A DNA stretch of 64,000 bases from Palsa-506 sp963707065 (GTDB lineage: Bacteria > Actinomycetota > Actinomycetes > Streptosporangiales > Streptosporangiaceae), in the NCBI GenBank assembly GCA_963707065.1, contig CAVPPJ010000008.1, positions 124,001 through 188,000 of the forward strand. Reading direction: 5' to 3'. Positions within the stretch are counted from its first letter, which is position 1; each line of letters starts with the position of its first letter. The position numbers and the translations under genes were made by a program. Below the pieces are notes generated by a model, which saw only the letters and a program-made list of their open reading frames with translations, ran no database searches and had not been told where the DNA came from. Below, in pieces: positions 17,840 to 25,402 of this stretch.

Positions 17840-19120
17840 ATGAACATGGTGCAGAACGCGGCGGCCGGCACCATCCGGTCATCGCTGCGCTACCCGGCGT
17901 TCCGGCGGCTGCTGTCCGCGCTGGCCACGTCGCAGATCGGCGACTGGATGTACAACCTGGCGCTGGTCACGCTCGTCTACAGCCGGACGCACTCGGCGGC
18001 GTGGGCGGGTGCCGCCACCGCGGCCCGGGTCGTGCCGATCGTGGTCATCGGACCGCTCGGCGGCGTGCTGGCTGACCGCTTCAGCTGGCGGAAGATCATG
18101 ATCATCGCGGATATCGCGCGGATGGCGCTGATGCTCGTCATGACGATGGTCGCCGCGAGGCACCTGCCGATCGCCCTCGCGCCGGTCATCGCCGCGGCAG
18201 CGACCGTGATCGCGGCGCCGTACCTGCCCTGTGTCGCCGCTCTCACCCCGCGCGTGGTTGGCTACCACGACCTGTCCGGCGCGAACGCGGCCCGGTCCGC
18301 CGTCACGCATGTCGGCGTCATTGCCGGCCCGGCCCTCGGCGGCGTCCTGCTCCTGTTCGGTTCCCCGGCGCTCGCTTTCCTGCTGAACGCGGCCACCTTC
18401 GGGCTCTCCGCGCTGGCGGTCATGTCCATTCCGGCCGGCTACTCGTTCCGGGCCGCAGGTTCCGGCGAAGTCCCGGCCGGACTGCTGGCCGGGATCCGGG
18501 CCGGTGCAGCGGCACTGCGCGCCAAGCCGGAGGCGCTGCGGCTGGTCGGGGCGGACATCATGTGCAGCCTGACCTACGGGGCGCAGACCGTACTGCTGAT
18601 CCTGGTGTCCCGCCGCATCGGCCTGGGCACGCACGGCTACGGATACCTGTTCGCGGGGATCGGCACCGGCGGCCTGCTGGGCACCGCGCTCGCCGGCCGC
18701 GTGCTGCGGTCAGGCCGGCCACGCCTCGTGCTCAGCGCCGCGCTGGCCGCCGTCGGCCTTCCGATGGCCCTGCTCGCCATCATCACCTGGCCGGCCGCGG
18801 CCATCGCGCTGGCCGCCGTCACCGGCACCGGGGCCGTCCTGGTCGAGATCCTCACCGAGACAAGCCTGCAGCGGACCCTCGACGAGGAGGTATTCGGCCG
18901 GGCATACGGCCTGGCCGTGCCGGCTTCACTGGGCGGCATCGTGGTCGGGTCGCTGATCGCGCCCGCGCTGGTCAGCGTGCTCGGCGGGCAGGGCGCCCTG
19001 GTGGTGGCCGGCGCTGGCGTGCTCTGCTACGCGCTGACGCTGCTGCGGCCAGGCCGTGCGCTGGCCGGGCGGGCAGCGGCCGGGCAGCAGATCGCCGAAA
19101 TGGCGGCCGCGGCCGGATAG
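17840..19120 (+). CDS. MFS transporter (MFS_3, enterobactin-exporter-like)
   Basis: A 426-residue, 12-helix major facilitator of the MFS_3 branch that includes EntS-like siderophore exporters and macrolide efflux proteins. Typical N-terminus: YPAFRRLLSALATSQIGDWM, and the loop 2-3 motif GGVLADRFSWRKIMI. ATG 17840 is chosen over GTG 17831 because the GAAAGGGA ribosome site is eleven bases upstream of the ATG and only two from the GTG. Its position directly downstream of the large LuxR regulator suggests shared control. The substrate cannot be inferred. Confidence 0.85.
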   Translation: MNMVQNAAAGTIRSSLRYPAFRRLLSALATSQIGDWMYNLALVTLVYSRTHSAAWAGAATAARVVPIVVIGPLGGVLADRFSWRKIMIIADIARMALMLVMTMVAARHLPIALAPVIAAAATVIAAPYLPCVAALTPRVVGYHDLSGANAARSAVTHVGVIAGPALGGVLLLFGSPALAFLLNAATFGLSALAVMSIPAGYSFRAAGSGEVPAGLLAGIRAGAAALRAKPEALRLVGADIMCSLTYGAQTVLLILVSRRIGLGTHGYGYLFAGIGTGGLLGTALAGRVLRSGRPRLVLSAALAAVGLPMALLAIITWPAAAIALAAVTGTGAVLVEILTETSLQRTLDEEVFGRAYGLAVPASLGGIVVGSLIAPALVSVLGGQGALVVAGAGVLCYALTLLRPGRALAGRAAAGQQIAEMAAAAG

Positions 19121-19246
19121 GCCAGGACTGACTGCCATGGCTGATTGGCCAGGACTGACTGCCATGGCTGATAGGCCAGGACTGACTGAGCCATGGCTGA
19201 TAGGCCAGGACTGACTGATAGGTAGGCCAGGACTGACTGATAGGCC
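19117..19246 (+). repeat. Degenerate ~27-bp tandem repeat at MFS 3' end
   Basis: Five copies of TAGGCCAGGACTGACTG, interspersed with CCATGGCTGA in the first three, follow one another. The first copy supplies the stop codon (TAG) of the MFS gene, so the repeat array has grown at the very end of the coding sequence. No hairpin-plus-T terminator is seen in it. Confidence 0.8.
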
Positions 19247-19361
19247 ATGACCTGGCCAGCGGCCTGACCGGTGGCGCCAGATTCCTGGCGGCTAGCGCCG
19301 GCCTGGGGCGATGCTGGCCGCCGGGAAGGTTCTGTCATAGGCACTGGGCATACTCGGCGTC

Positions 19362-19715
19362 ATGATCGGACACTGGCACGGCCTCGTCATCGACTGCCCG
19401 GACCCCTCATTGCTAGCCGGGTTCTACCAGGATCTCCTGGGTATGCAGCGAGTACAGGAGGACGAGCACTGGGTGGTGATCGGTGACGCACCGGACCGTC
19501 CGGGCCTGGCCTTCCAGCGAGTGGCCGGGATGCGGCCGCCACGGTGGCCAGACCCAGAGCATCCGCAGCAGATGCACCTTGATGTGCGCGTTAGCGATCT
19601 CGACGAGTCCGAGAAGGCGGCGCTGGCACTCGGCGCGCGGAAACTGCCCGGCGGGGGCGAGCGCTTCCGGGTGTTCGCCGATCCGGCTGGCCATCCGTTC
19701 TGCCTGGTGTCCTGA
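19362..19715 (+). CDS. VOC/glyoxalase-like protein
   Basis: A 117-residue vicinal-oxygen-chelate protein: MIGHWHGLVIDCPDPSLLA at the start, GFYQDLLGMQ helix, VGGDAPDRPGLAFQRV-type middle (here VIGDAPDRPGLAFQRV), MHLDVRVSDLDE and the C-terminal VFADPAGHPFCLV. His residues at HWHGLVID and MHLDV match usual metal ligand positions, so metal binding is plausible. Many actinobacterial paralogues of this small type are annotated as glyoxalase/bleomycin-resistance-like without a known substrate. No clear operon partner. Confidence 0.85.
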   Translation: MIGHWHGLVIDCPDPSLLAGFYQDLLGMQRVQEDEHWVVIGDAPDRPGLAFQRVAGMRPPRWPDPEHPQQMHLDVRVSDLDESEKAALALGARKLPGGGERFRVFADPAGHPFCLVS

Positions 19716-19826
19716 CCCCGGGCAGCGCCATCCGCTGGCCGGGCGCCAGTGCGTCCCGCAGGGGGCCGAGCGGCCGACCGGTAAGATAGAGAAAATGACC
19801 GGGCTCTCTGCTGGACGGATACGTCG

Positions 19827-20363
19827 GTGCTAGCGCTGACTATCGCCGCCCTCGCCGTCGGTTTCGGGAACTTCGGGGCATCCATCGGCATCGGCGTGTC
19901 CGGTGCCACCATGGGGACCCGGATCCGGGTGGGCATCATCTTCGGGATCTTCGAGGCCGGGATGCCACTGGTCGGACTGCTGGCCGGCCGGGGTGTCGCG
20001 CAGGCGCTTGGCGGCGTGTCCGGCTATGCCGGCGGAGCGCTGCTCATCGCGATCGGCGGCTGGCAGCTAGTCCAGGCGTTCCGGGCCAGCAAGAATCAGG
20101 GCGCGATTCCGCCCCCCAGGACGGCGCGGTTGCTGCTGACCGGCTTCGCGCTATCCCTGGACAACCTCGTGGTCGGATTCAGCCTCGGCACTCAGCACGT
20201 ATCGCTGGTCCAGGCGGTCGTGGTATTCGCCCTGGTGAGCGTGTGCCTGAGCTTGATCGGCCTGGAGTTCGGCCGGCGCATCGGCGCCGCCCTCGAATTC
20301 GGCGCCGAGTACCTGGCCGGAATCGCGCTCATGGTGGTCGGCCTTCTCGTCGCGGTCGCCTAG
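19827..20363 (+). CDS. MntP-like manganese efflux pump family membrane protein
   Basis: A 178-residue, six-helix protein built of two homologous halves as in MntP. The second half keeps the signature SLDNLVVGFSLG with its helix Asp; the first half reads GFGNFGASIGIG where MntP usually has an Asp (D-x-F-A-x-S), so the first Asp is replaced by Gly while the following Asn is kept. MntP exports Mn(II) from the cytosol. The substitution makes the transported ion uncertain. Start GTG 19827 is upstream of the first hydrophobic helix. No riboswitch (yybP-ykoY type) was recognised upstream. Confidence 0.7.
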   Translation: MLALTIAALAVGFGNFGASIGIGVSGATMGTRIRVGIIFGIFEAGMPLVGLLAGRGVAQALGGVSGYAGGALLIAIGGWQLVQAFRASKNQGAIPPPRTARLLLTGFALSLDNLVVGFSLGTQHVSLVQAVVVFALVSVCLSLIGLEFGRRIGAALEFGAEYLAGIALMVVGLLVAVA

Positions 20364-20391
20364 CAGGCTCCGGGTCAGCCTGGACCCGGAA

Positions 20392-21402
20392 TCAGCGGAT
20401 CTCCAGGACATGCTCGCCGCGCGGCACCAGCTCGCCGATCACCGGCGCACCCGGGACCTCCCCGGCGATCAGCAGGCCGCCGCTGGTCTGCGGATCGGCG
20501 AGCAGCAGCCGGTCGGGCTCGGCGACCGCCGACGCGAACTGGCAGTGCGGCTCGACCCAGGCCATGTTGCGGTGCGTCCCGCCGCTGACGTACCCGGCGC
20601 TGACCGCGTCCCGCGCTCCGGCCAGGTAGGGCACGCTGGCCGCGTCAATCACCGCGGTGACCCCGCTGGCACGGGCCAGCTTGTACAGATGACCGAGCAG
20701 CCCGAACCCGGTGACGTCCGTGGCGCAGACGGCTCCGGCCGCGAGCGCAGCCTCGGCCGCGCCGGCATTGAGCCTGGTCATGCAGTCGATCGCCTGCGCG
20801 AACACCTCGCCGGTCGCCTTGTGCCGGTTGTTGAGCACGCCCAGCCCTAGCGGCTTGGTCAGGCAGAGCGGCAGGCCGGCCCGGCCGGCATCGTTGCGCA
20901 GCAGCCGCCGCGGATCGGCCAGCCCGGTGACCGCGAGCCCGTACTTCGGCTCCGGGTCGTCCACGCTGTGCCCGCCGGCCAGCGGGATGCCGGCCTCGGT
21001 GGCCACGGCCAGGCCGCCCCGCAGCACCTCCGTCGCCAGCTCAAGTGGCAGCACGTCGCGCGGCCAGCAGAGCAGGTTGAGCCCGAGAATCGGCCGCCCG
21101 CCCATCGCGTAGACGTCCGATAGCGCGTTCGCGGCCGCGATCCTGCCCCAGTCGAACGGGTCATCCACGACCGGGGTGAAGAAGTCCACCGTGCTGATCA
21201 CCGCGACATCGCCGGCCGCGGTCAGCGAGACGACCGCCGCATCGTCGCCATCATCGAGGCCGACCACCAGGCGGGCCTCGGCGTTCGCCGGGGGAGTGAC
21301 CAGCAGCCCGGCGACCATGCGCTCCAGCTCGCCCGGCGCGATCTTGCAGGCGCAGCCGCCGCCATGGGCGTAGGAGGTCAGCCTCCTGGTCAGCACCGTC
21401 AT
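20392..21402 (-). CDS. selD: Selenophosphate synthetase
   Basis: Makes selenophosphate from selenide and ATP, the selenium donor for Sec-tRNA and selenouridine. The 336-residue protein starts at ATG 21402 (MTVLTRRLTSYAHGGGCACK), which places the catalytic Cys17 and Lys20 pair (CACK) as in E. coli SelD; a longer frame to 21498 has no family similarity upstream. Other family blocks: VDFFTPVVDDPFDWGRIAA, NALSDVYAMGGRP and GHSVDDPEPKYGLAVTG. This copy uses Cys, not Sec, at the active site. The selenocysteine tRNA lies 114 bases upstream on the same strand, so the two genes work in one pathway; selA and selB are not in the window. Confidence 0.95.
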   Translation of the reverse strand: MTVLTRRLTSYAHGGGCACKIAPGELERMVAGLLVTPPANAEARLVVGLDDGDDAAVVSLTAAGDVAVISTVDFFTPVVDDPFDWGRIAAANALSDVYAMGGRPILGLNLLCWPRDVLPLELATEVLRGGLAVATEAGIPLAGGHSVDDPEPKYGLAVTGLADPRRLLRNDAGRAGLPLCLTKPLGLGVLNNRHKATGEVFAQAIDCMTRLNAGAAEAALAAGAVCATDVTGFGLLGHLYKLARASGVTAVIDAASVPYLAGARDAVSAGYVSGGTHRNMAWVEPHCQFASAVAEPDRLLLADPQTSGGLLIAGEVPGAPVIGELVPRGEHVLEIR

Positions 21403-21515
21403 GGCGTCCCACTCTGCTTTCTTCCGGTTGAGGCTCCCGGCGGCTTCGGCATCGACGGCCGGCGCCTCGGCTGCCCGGTGCGGTGGCGGCGAGGGCACCC
21501 GCGCATCCGCTATCG

Positions 21516-21608
21516 CGGAGGTGGACGGGAATCGAACCCGCCAGCCCGAGATGCTCGGGCTCAGCAGTTTTGAAGACTGCGGAGACCACCAGGTGCTCAG
21601 ACACCTCC
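21516..21608 (-). tRNA. selC: tRNA-Sec (anticodon UCA)
   Basis: Read on the minus strand: an 8-bp acceptor stem GGAGGTGT/CCACCTCC with a wobble, a D-arm GAGCACCTGGTGGTCTC, an anticodon arm CAGTCTTCAAAACTG with anticodon TCA, a long variable arm (GAGCCCGAGCATCTCGGGCT), and a T-arm GGCGGGTTCGATTCCCGTC. Long acceptor stem, long extra arm and UCA anticodon together identify the UGA-decoding selenocysteine tRNA. G is the discriminator base and CCA is not encoded. About 93 bases, usual for this tRNA. selD follows directly. Confidence 0.96.
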
Positions 21609-21658
21609 GGGCTCAGCCTAGCCACCCGGCGGCTGGCCCCGGCCGGCCGGAGTGGCTC

Positions 21659-22528
21659 TCACACCCGCCAGGACGCAAGCAGCTCGGCCGCCCGCTGCCG
21701 GTGCTCCGGGAGACGCTCGGCGTACAGGGCGTACCAGACGGTCAGGTGCAGCCGCCGGAGCTGCTCGCAGACGGCCAGCTGCACGGTGTCGACGGGTGTG
21801 CCGTAAGCGGTCAGGATCCGCGCGCCGTCCAACCGCTGGCTCGCGGTCGACGCGGCGAGGTCCCAGGCGACCGGGCCGGAGCAGGTGTCCTCGAAGTCGT
21901 GCCAGATCCATCCGGTGCCTGCGGCCATGAGATTGCCCGCGCCCGCATCGCCGTGCAGGGGCTGCGCGGCGAGGGACCCGGGGTCGAGTTCCGCCATGAG
22001 GCGCGCGAAAGCCTCGCCGAGCATGGTCCGGTCGGCGGCGCCGAGCCCGGTGCCGGCCCTGGCGAGGAACCTGGGGATGTCGTCCAGCGGCGTCAGCGGC
22101 CCGATCGCGCCGGGATAGCCGCGCAGGGCGGCGTGCAGGTCCCTGAGCATGGACCCGATCACTGCCTCGCCCGGCAGCGCATCGCCGGACGGGTGCTGGT
22201 AGCGCCAGAACGACATGACATGACCGTCTGCAGTGTGGCTGGTGGCGGGAATCTCGGCGCTGGGCGCCAGCACCGGGGCATTACCCCGGGCCAGGAACGA
22301 TGCGACGTCGAGCTCGCGCTGCAGCCAGCCCGCCACGTCCGGGCGGACAAGCATCGTCGTGGCCGCGACCTTCGCCACCACCGGCGACGGGCTCAGGTGC
22401 ACGATCACGTTGGCGCCGTCGGAGAGGATCACCGGCTCCGCGGACAAGACGCCGAAGCCGGCCGCGACGGCGACGGCCGCGCTGGCCGCGGCGGCTGAGG
22501 TGGTGGTCATCGGCAGCGAGGTGGGCAT
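21659..22528 (-). CDS. Aminoglycoside phosphotransferase-family (APH) kinase
   Basis: A 289-residue protein of the APH/choline-kinase fold. The Brenner-type catalytic loop is LHGDAGAGNLM and the metal-binding motif appears as WHDFEDTCSGPVAWDLA (Asp-Phe-Glu in place of DFG). N-terminal ATP-binding text includes VHLSPSPVVAKVA with the lysine. ATG 22528 is used; upstream frame has no similarity. Many such genes are not antibiotic resistance determinants but phosphorylate small metabolites. It is divergent from the DUF885 gene with 53 bases between starts. Confidence 0.85.
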   Translation of the reverse strand: MPTSLPMTTTSAAAASAAVAVAAGFGVLSAEPVILSDGANVIVHLSPSPVVAKVAATTMLVRPDVAGWLQRELDVASFLARGNAPVLAPSAEIPATSHTADGHVMSFWRYQHPSGDALPGEAVIGSMLRDLHAALRGYPGAIGPLTPLDDIPRFLARAGTGLGAADRTMLGEAFARLMAELDPGSLAAQPLHGDAGAGNLMAAGTGWIWHDFEDTCSGPVAWDLAASTASQRLDGARILTAYGTPVDTVQLAVCEQLRRLHLTVWYALYAERLPEHRQRAAELLASWRV

Positions 22529-22581
22529 CGCTACAGCATGCCGGAGTGCCCGCGGCCGCGGTGCCACGGCAGAATGTGCGC

Positions 22582-24291
22582 ATGCCGGATAACACAGTCA
22601 GTCCTGCCAGTTCCCCGCGGCCCGTGCGTGACGTGGCCGATGCCTACGTCGTCGCGCTCGCAGAACTCAATCCGCTGGTAGCCAGCCGGCTTGGCCTGCG
22701 TCCCGGCGAGGATGGCCTGCCCGACCTGTCTCCCGCCGGGCAGCAGGCCAGCGACGACCTGGCGCGCTCGACGCTGGCCGGGCTGGACTCGGCCGAGCGC
22801 GCGGCCGTACCCGCCGACGGGGACGAGCGGCGCTGCGCGCGGCTGCTGCGCGAGCGTCTTGAGGCCGAGCTCGCTGTCAGCGGGGCAGGGGAGAACCTGC
22901 GTAACTTCTCCAACATCTTCGGGCCGGCCCAGCAGGTACGCAGTGTCTTCATGATCATGCCGGCCGCCACCGAGGACGACTGGGCGGTCATCGGCCGGCG
23001 GATGGCACGGGTAGCGCACGCCCTGGCCGGTTACCGCGCGTCACTGACGGAAGGCGCCCGCCGCGGCCTGCTGGCGGCACCGCGTCAGGTCAGCACCACC
23101 ATCGGGCAATTCGATGAGTGGGCGGCAGCGGCGGGCGGCCGCGGCTGGTTCGCCGACTTCGCGGCCGACGCGAGCGTGCCGCCGGCGCTGCGGGCCGACC
23201 TGGACGAGGCAGCCGACTCCGCCTCGTCGGCTGTGGCCGACCTGCGGGGCTGGCTGGCGGCCGAGTACCTGCCGCGCGCGGCGGGGGTCCCGGACGGGGT
23301 CGGCGAGGAGCGCTATCGCGTGTGCGCCCGCCGCTGGACGGGCGCCGACCTGGACCCGGCCGAGGCCTATGCCTGGGGCTGGTCGGAATACCAGTTGCTG
23401 CGCGGACAGATGCGCGACGAGGCGCAGCAGGTGCTGCCCGGCGCGTCGGCCCTTGACGCCATGCGGCACCTGGACGCGCACGGCGAGGCGATTGACGGGG
23501 TCGAGCAGATCCGGCGGTGGCTGCAGCAGGTGATGGATGACGCCATCACCGATCTCGACGGCACCCATTTCGACCTGGCCGAGCCGATCAAGGTAGTCGA
23601 GGCACGGATCGCCCCGCCGGGCAGCGCCGCCGCCCCGTACTACACGGCGCCCTCGCAGGACTTCGCCCGCCCCGGGCGGACCTGGCTGCCGACGCTGGGC
23701 CATACCAGGTTCCCGGTCTGGAACCTGGTGAGCGTCTGGTACCACGAGGGGGTCCCTGGCCACCATCTGCAGCTGGCCCAGTGGGCTTACCTGGCGGAGC
23801 AGCTGTCGATGTACCAGACCAGCATCGGCAGCGTGAGCGCCTGCAGCGAGGGCTGGGCGCTCTACGCCGAGCGCCTGATGGACGAGCTGGGTTACCTGTC
23901 CGCGCCGGGCACGCGGCTCGGCTACCTCGACGCCCAGATGATGCGGGCGGTCCGGGTCGTGATCGATATCGGCATGCACCTGGGGCTTACGGTGCCCGCC
24001 GACTCGCCGCTCGGCGCGGGCGAGACGTGGACGCCGGAGCTGGCGCGCGAGTTCTTCGCCGCCCACAGCGGCCGCGACGGGGCCTTCATCGAAAGCGAGA
24101 TCATCCGCTATCTCGGCCTGCCCGGCCAGGCCATCAGCTACAAGCTGGGCGAGCGGGCCTGGCTGGCGGGGCGCGCAGCCGCGAAGGCGGCTCACGGCGG
24201 CGATTTCGACCTGAAGTCGTGGCACATGGCCGCGCTGTCGCTCGGCTCGCTGGGCCTTGATGATCTTACCGGCGAGCTGGCAGCGCTGTGA
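22582..24291 (+). CDS. DUF885 family protein (predicted zinc-dependent carboxypeptidase-like)
   Basis: A 569-residue DUF885 protein. The defining metal motif is YHEGVPGHHLQLAQ (H-E-x-x-P-G-H-H), near residue 390, with a supporting ACSEGWALYAERLMDELG about 40 residues later, as in M32/M3-like metallopeptidases. No signal peptide is seen at MPDNTVSPASSPRPVRD, so a cytosolic or cell-associated enzyme is likely. Reported family members hydrolyse peptides, but the natural substrate is not known. Its stop lies eight bases before the left inverted repeat of the methyltransferase cassette. Confidence 0.85.
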   Translation: MPDNTVSPASSPRPVRDVADAYVVALAELNPLVASRLGLRPGEDGLPDLSPAGQQASDDLARSTLAGLDSAERAAVPADGDERRCARLLRERLEAELAVSGAGENLRNFSNIFGPAQQVRSVFMIMPAATEDDWAVIGRRMARVAHALAGYRASLTEGARRGLLAAPRQVSTTIGQFDEWAAAAGGRGWFADFAADASVPPALRADLDEAADSASSAVADLRGWLAAEYLPRAAGVPDGVGEERYRVCARRWTGADLDPAEAYAWGWSEYQLLRGQMRDEAQQVLPGASALDAMRHLDAHGEAIDGVEQIRRWLQQVMDDAITDLDGTHFDLAEPIKVVEARIAPPGSAAAPYYTAPSQDFARPGRTWLPTLGHTRFPVWNLVSVWYHEGVPGHHLQLAQWAYLAEQLSMYQTSIGSVSACSEGWALYAERLMDELGYLSAPGTRLGYLDAQMMRAVRVVIDIGMHLGLTVPADSPLGAGETWTPELAREFFAAHSGRDGAFIESEIIRYLGLPGQAISYKLGERAWLAGRAAAKAAHGGDFDLKSWHMAALSLGSLGLDDLTGELAAL

Positions 24292-24298
24292 GGCGCTA

Positions 24299-24342
24299 AG
24301 GACTCCTAACAAATTGAGTGGTTGCGGAGTCGTCGCCAGCAG
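24299..24342 (+). repeat. Left 44-bp terminal inverted repeat of the cassette
   Basis: Pairs with 25359-25402 at 43 of 44 positions; the mismatch is at 24305. Includes the transposase stop codon on the minus strand. Confidence 0.9.
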
Positions 24343-24466
24343 CTGATGGCGCAGCCCAGGGTGACGAACGCGTTGTGGATGTCGTCGCGGATCTCCCGGC
24401 GGGTACGCAGGCGGCGGAACGGGTAGGCATGCGGCGGAACCAGTGCAGCAGCGCGAGCGTGGAGTG
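24306..24466 (-). pseudogene. IS5-family transposase C-terminal remnant
   Basis: About 40 codons survive, reading RRLRTRREIRDDIHNAF then VTLGCAISCWRRLRNHSIC and a stop inside the left inverted repeat. This matches the carboxy-terminal tail of actinobacterial IS5-type DDE transposases. Upstream, at about 24416-24458, a 20-base imperfect duplication (TTCCGCCGC...TACCCG twice) breaks the frame. All catalytic parts are gone, so the cassette cannot mobilise itself. Confidence 0.75.
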
Positions 24467-24511
24467 CCAAGCTCATCCGAGGCGATGCGGGATGCCAGGT
24501 AACGTTCTGCG

Positions 24512-25330
24512 GTGCGATATGACCCTTCGTTCTATGCTGGCGCGGCGGTCCACTACCGGTGCGGTAGGCCCCCGTACTCGCCCCGGCTCGGGGCTCTGCT
24601 CGCTGCGGAACTCGGCCTGGATGGCGGCGGAAGGCTCCTGGACGTCGGGTGCGGTCCTGGCATCCTCACCGTACGACTGGCCCACCGCTTTGAGGGCGCC
24701 GTCGGCCTTGAACCCGATCCGGCGATGATCGCCGAGGGCCGCCGGGCCGCCCAGGAGCGGGACATCGCGAACATCACCTGGATCCAGGGCCGGGCCGAGG
24801 AGCTTCCCGCGGTGGCGCCCGGGCCGTACCGGCTCGTCACGTTCGGCCAGTCGTTCTACTGGACCGACGAGGTTCCGGTGGCCGAGGCGGTGTACGACAT
24901 GCTGGAGCCGGGCGGAGCCCTGGCCCTTGTCGGGCATCAGGCCGAGGGGCGGGCCATCCCGCCGAGCCCCGGGCCGCCGCGGATTCCGCACGATGAGATC
25001 AGGGAACTGGTGCGGAAGTATCTCGGGCCCACGAGGCGAGCGGGCCAGAGCACCGCGCCGGTTCAGGCCCTCAGCCTCCAGGACGCCCTGGCCAGTACCC
25101 GGTTCGGCGCGCCACGGGTGATCTTCGCCCCCGGCATCCCTGACCACGTGCAGGATATCGAGGGCGTATTGTCCAATTACCTCTCCATGTCTTATGCCGC
25201 GCCGCACCTGTTTGGCGACCGAGTCGAAGAATTCGCCGGCGAGGTTCGAGAGCTGCTGAGGGAGCGGTCTCCCGAAGGCGTTTTCTGGGACTGGCCCGGT
25301 GATACCGAAGTGATGCTCGTCCGCAAATGA
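24512..25330 (+). CDS. Class I SAM-dependent methyltransferase (cassette cargo)
   Basis: A 272-residue Methyltransf_11-type enzyme. Starts with GTG 24512 (MRYDPSFYAGAAVHYRCGRP). SAM-binding motif I is LLDVGCGPGILTVRLA near residue 42, motif II is VGLEPDPAMIAEGR, and a later TFGQSFYWTD block sits where the catalytic face is expected. The C-terminal ends IRYL-free DWPGDTEVMLVRK. The acceptor is unknown. It is the only intact gene inside the IS-ended cassette and is opposite in orientation to the transposase remnant. Base composition is similar to its neighbours, so if acquired it came from another high-GC actinomycete. Confidence 0.85.
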   Translation: MRYDPSFYAGAAVHYRCGRPPYSPRLGALLAAELGLDGGGRLLDVGCGPGILTVRLAHRFEGAVGLEPDPAMIAEGRRAAQERDIANITWIQGRAEELPAVAPGPYRLVTFGQSFYWTDEVPVAEAVYDMLEPGGALALVGHQAEGRAIPPSPGPPRIPHDEIRELVRKYLGPTRRAGQSTAPVQALSLQDALASTRFGAPRVIFAPGIPDHVQDIEGVLSNYLSMSYAAPHLFGDRVEEFAGEVRELLRERSPEGVFWDWPGDTEVMLVRK

Positions 25331-25358
25331 CCGAGGAGGGACAGGGAACGCGCAGCAT

Positions 25359-25402
25359 CTGCTGGCGACGACTCCGCAACCACTCAATTTGTTAGCAGTC
25401 CT
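25359..25402 (-). repeat. Right 44-bp terminal inverted repeat of the cassette
   Basis: Inverted copy of 24299-24342. It carries a second copy of the transposase tail (CWRRLRNHSIC-stop, plus strand) and overlaps the last codons and stop (25392-25394) of the minus-strand MFS gene. Confidence 0.9.

Larger units (their letters stand above)
24299..25402. mobile_element. Methyltransferase cassette bounded by 44-bp inverted IS ends
   Basis: The 44 bases at 24299-24342 recur in inverted orientation at 25359-25402 with one mismatch (at 24305). The core reads CTAACAAATTGAGTGGTTGC. At both ends the repeat contains the last codons of an IS5-type transposase (ending ...CWRRLRNHSIC-stop), so both are copies of the same IS end facing outward. 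Inside are a transposase remnant on the left and an intact methyltransferase gene. This is the structure expected of a non-autonomous insertion cassette mobilised in trans by a full-length IS. The right end supplies the last three codons and stop of the MFS gene. No target duplication could be identified. Confidence 0.8.

Noticed and set aside
21659..22528. Calling the APH-fold gene an aminoglycoside resistance gene
   Set aside because: Only the general kinase fold is supported; sequence does not show a resistance subgroup.
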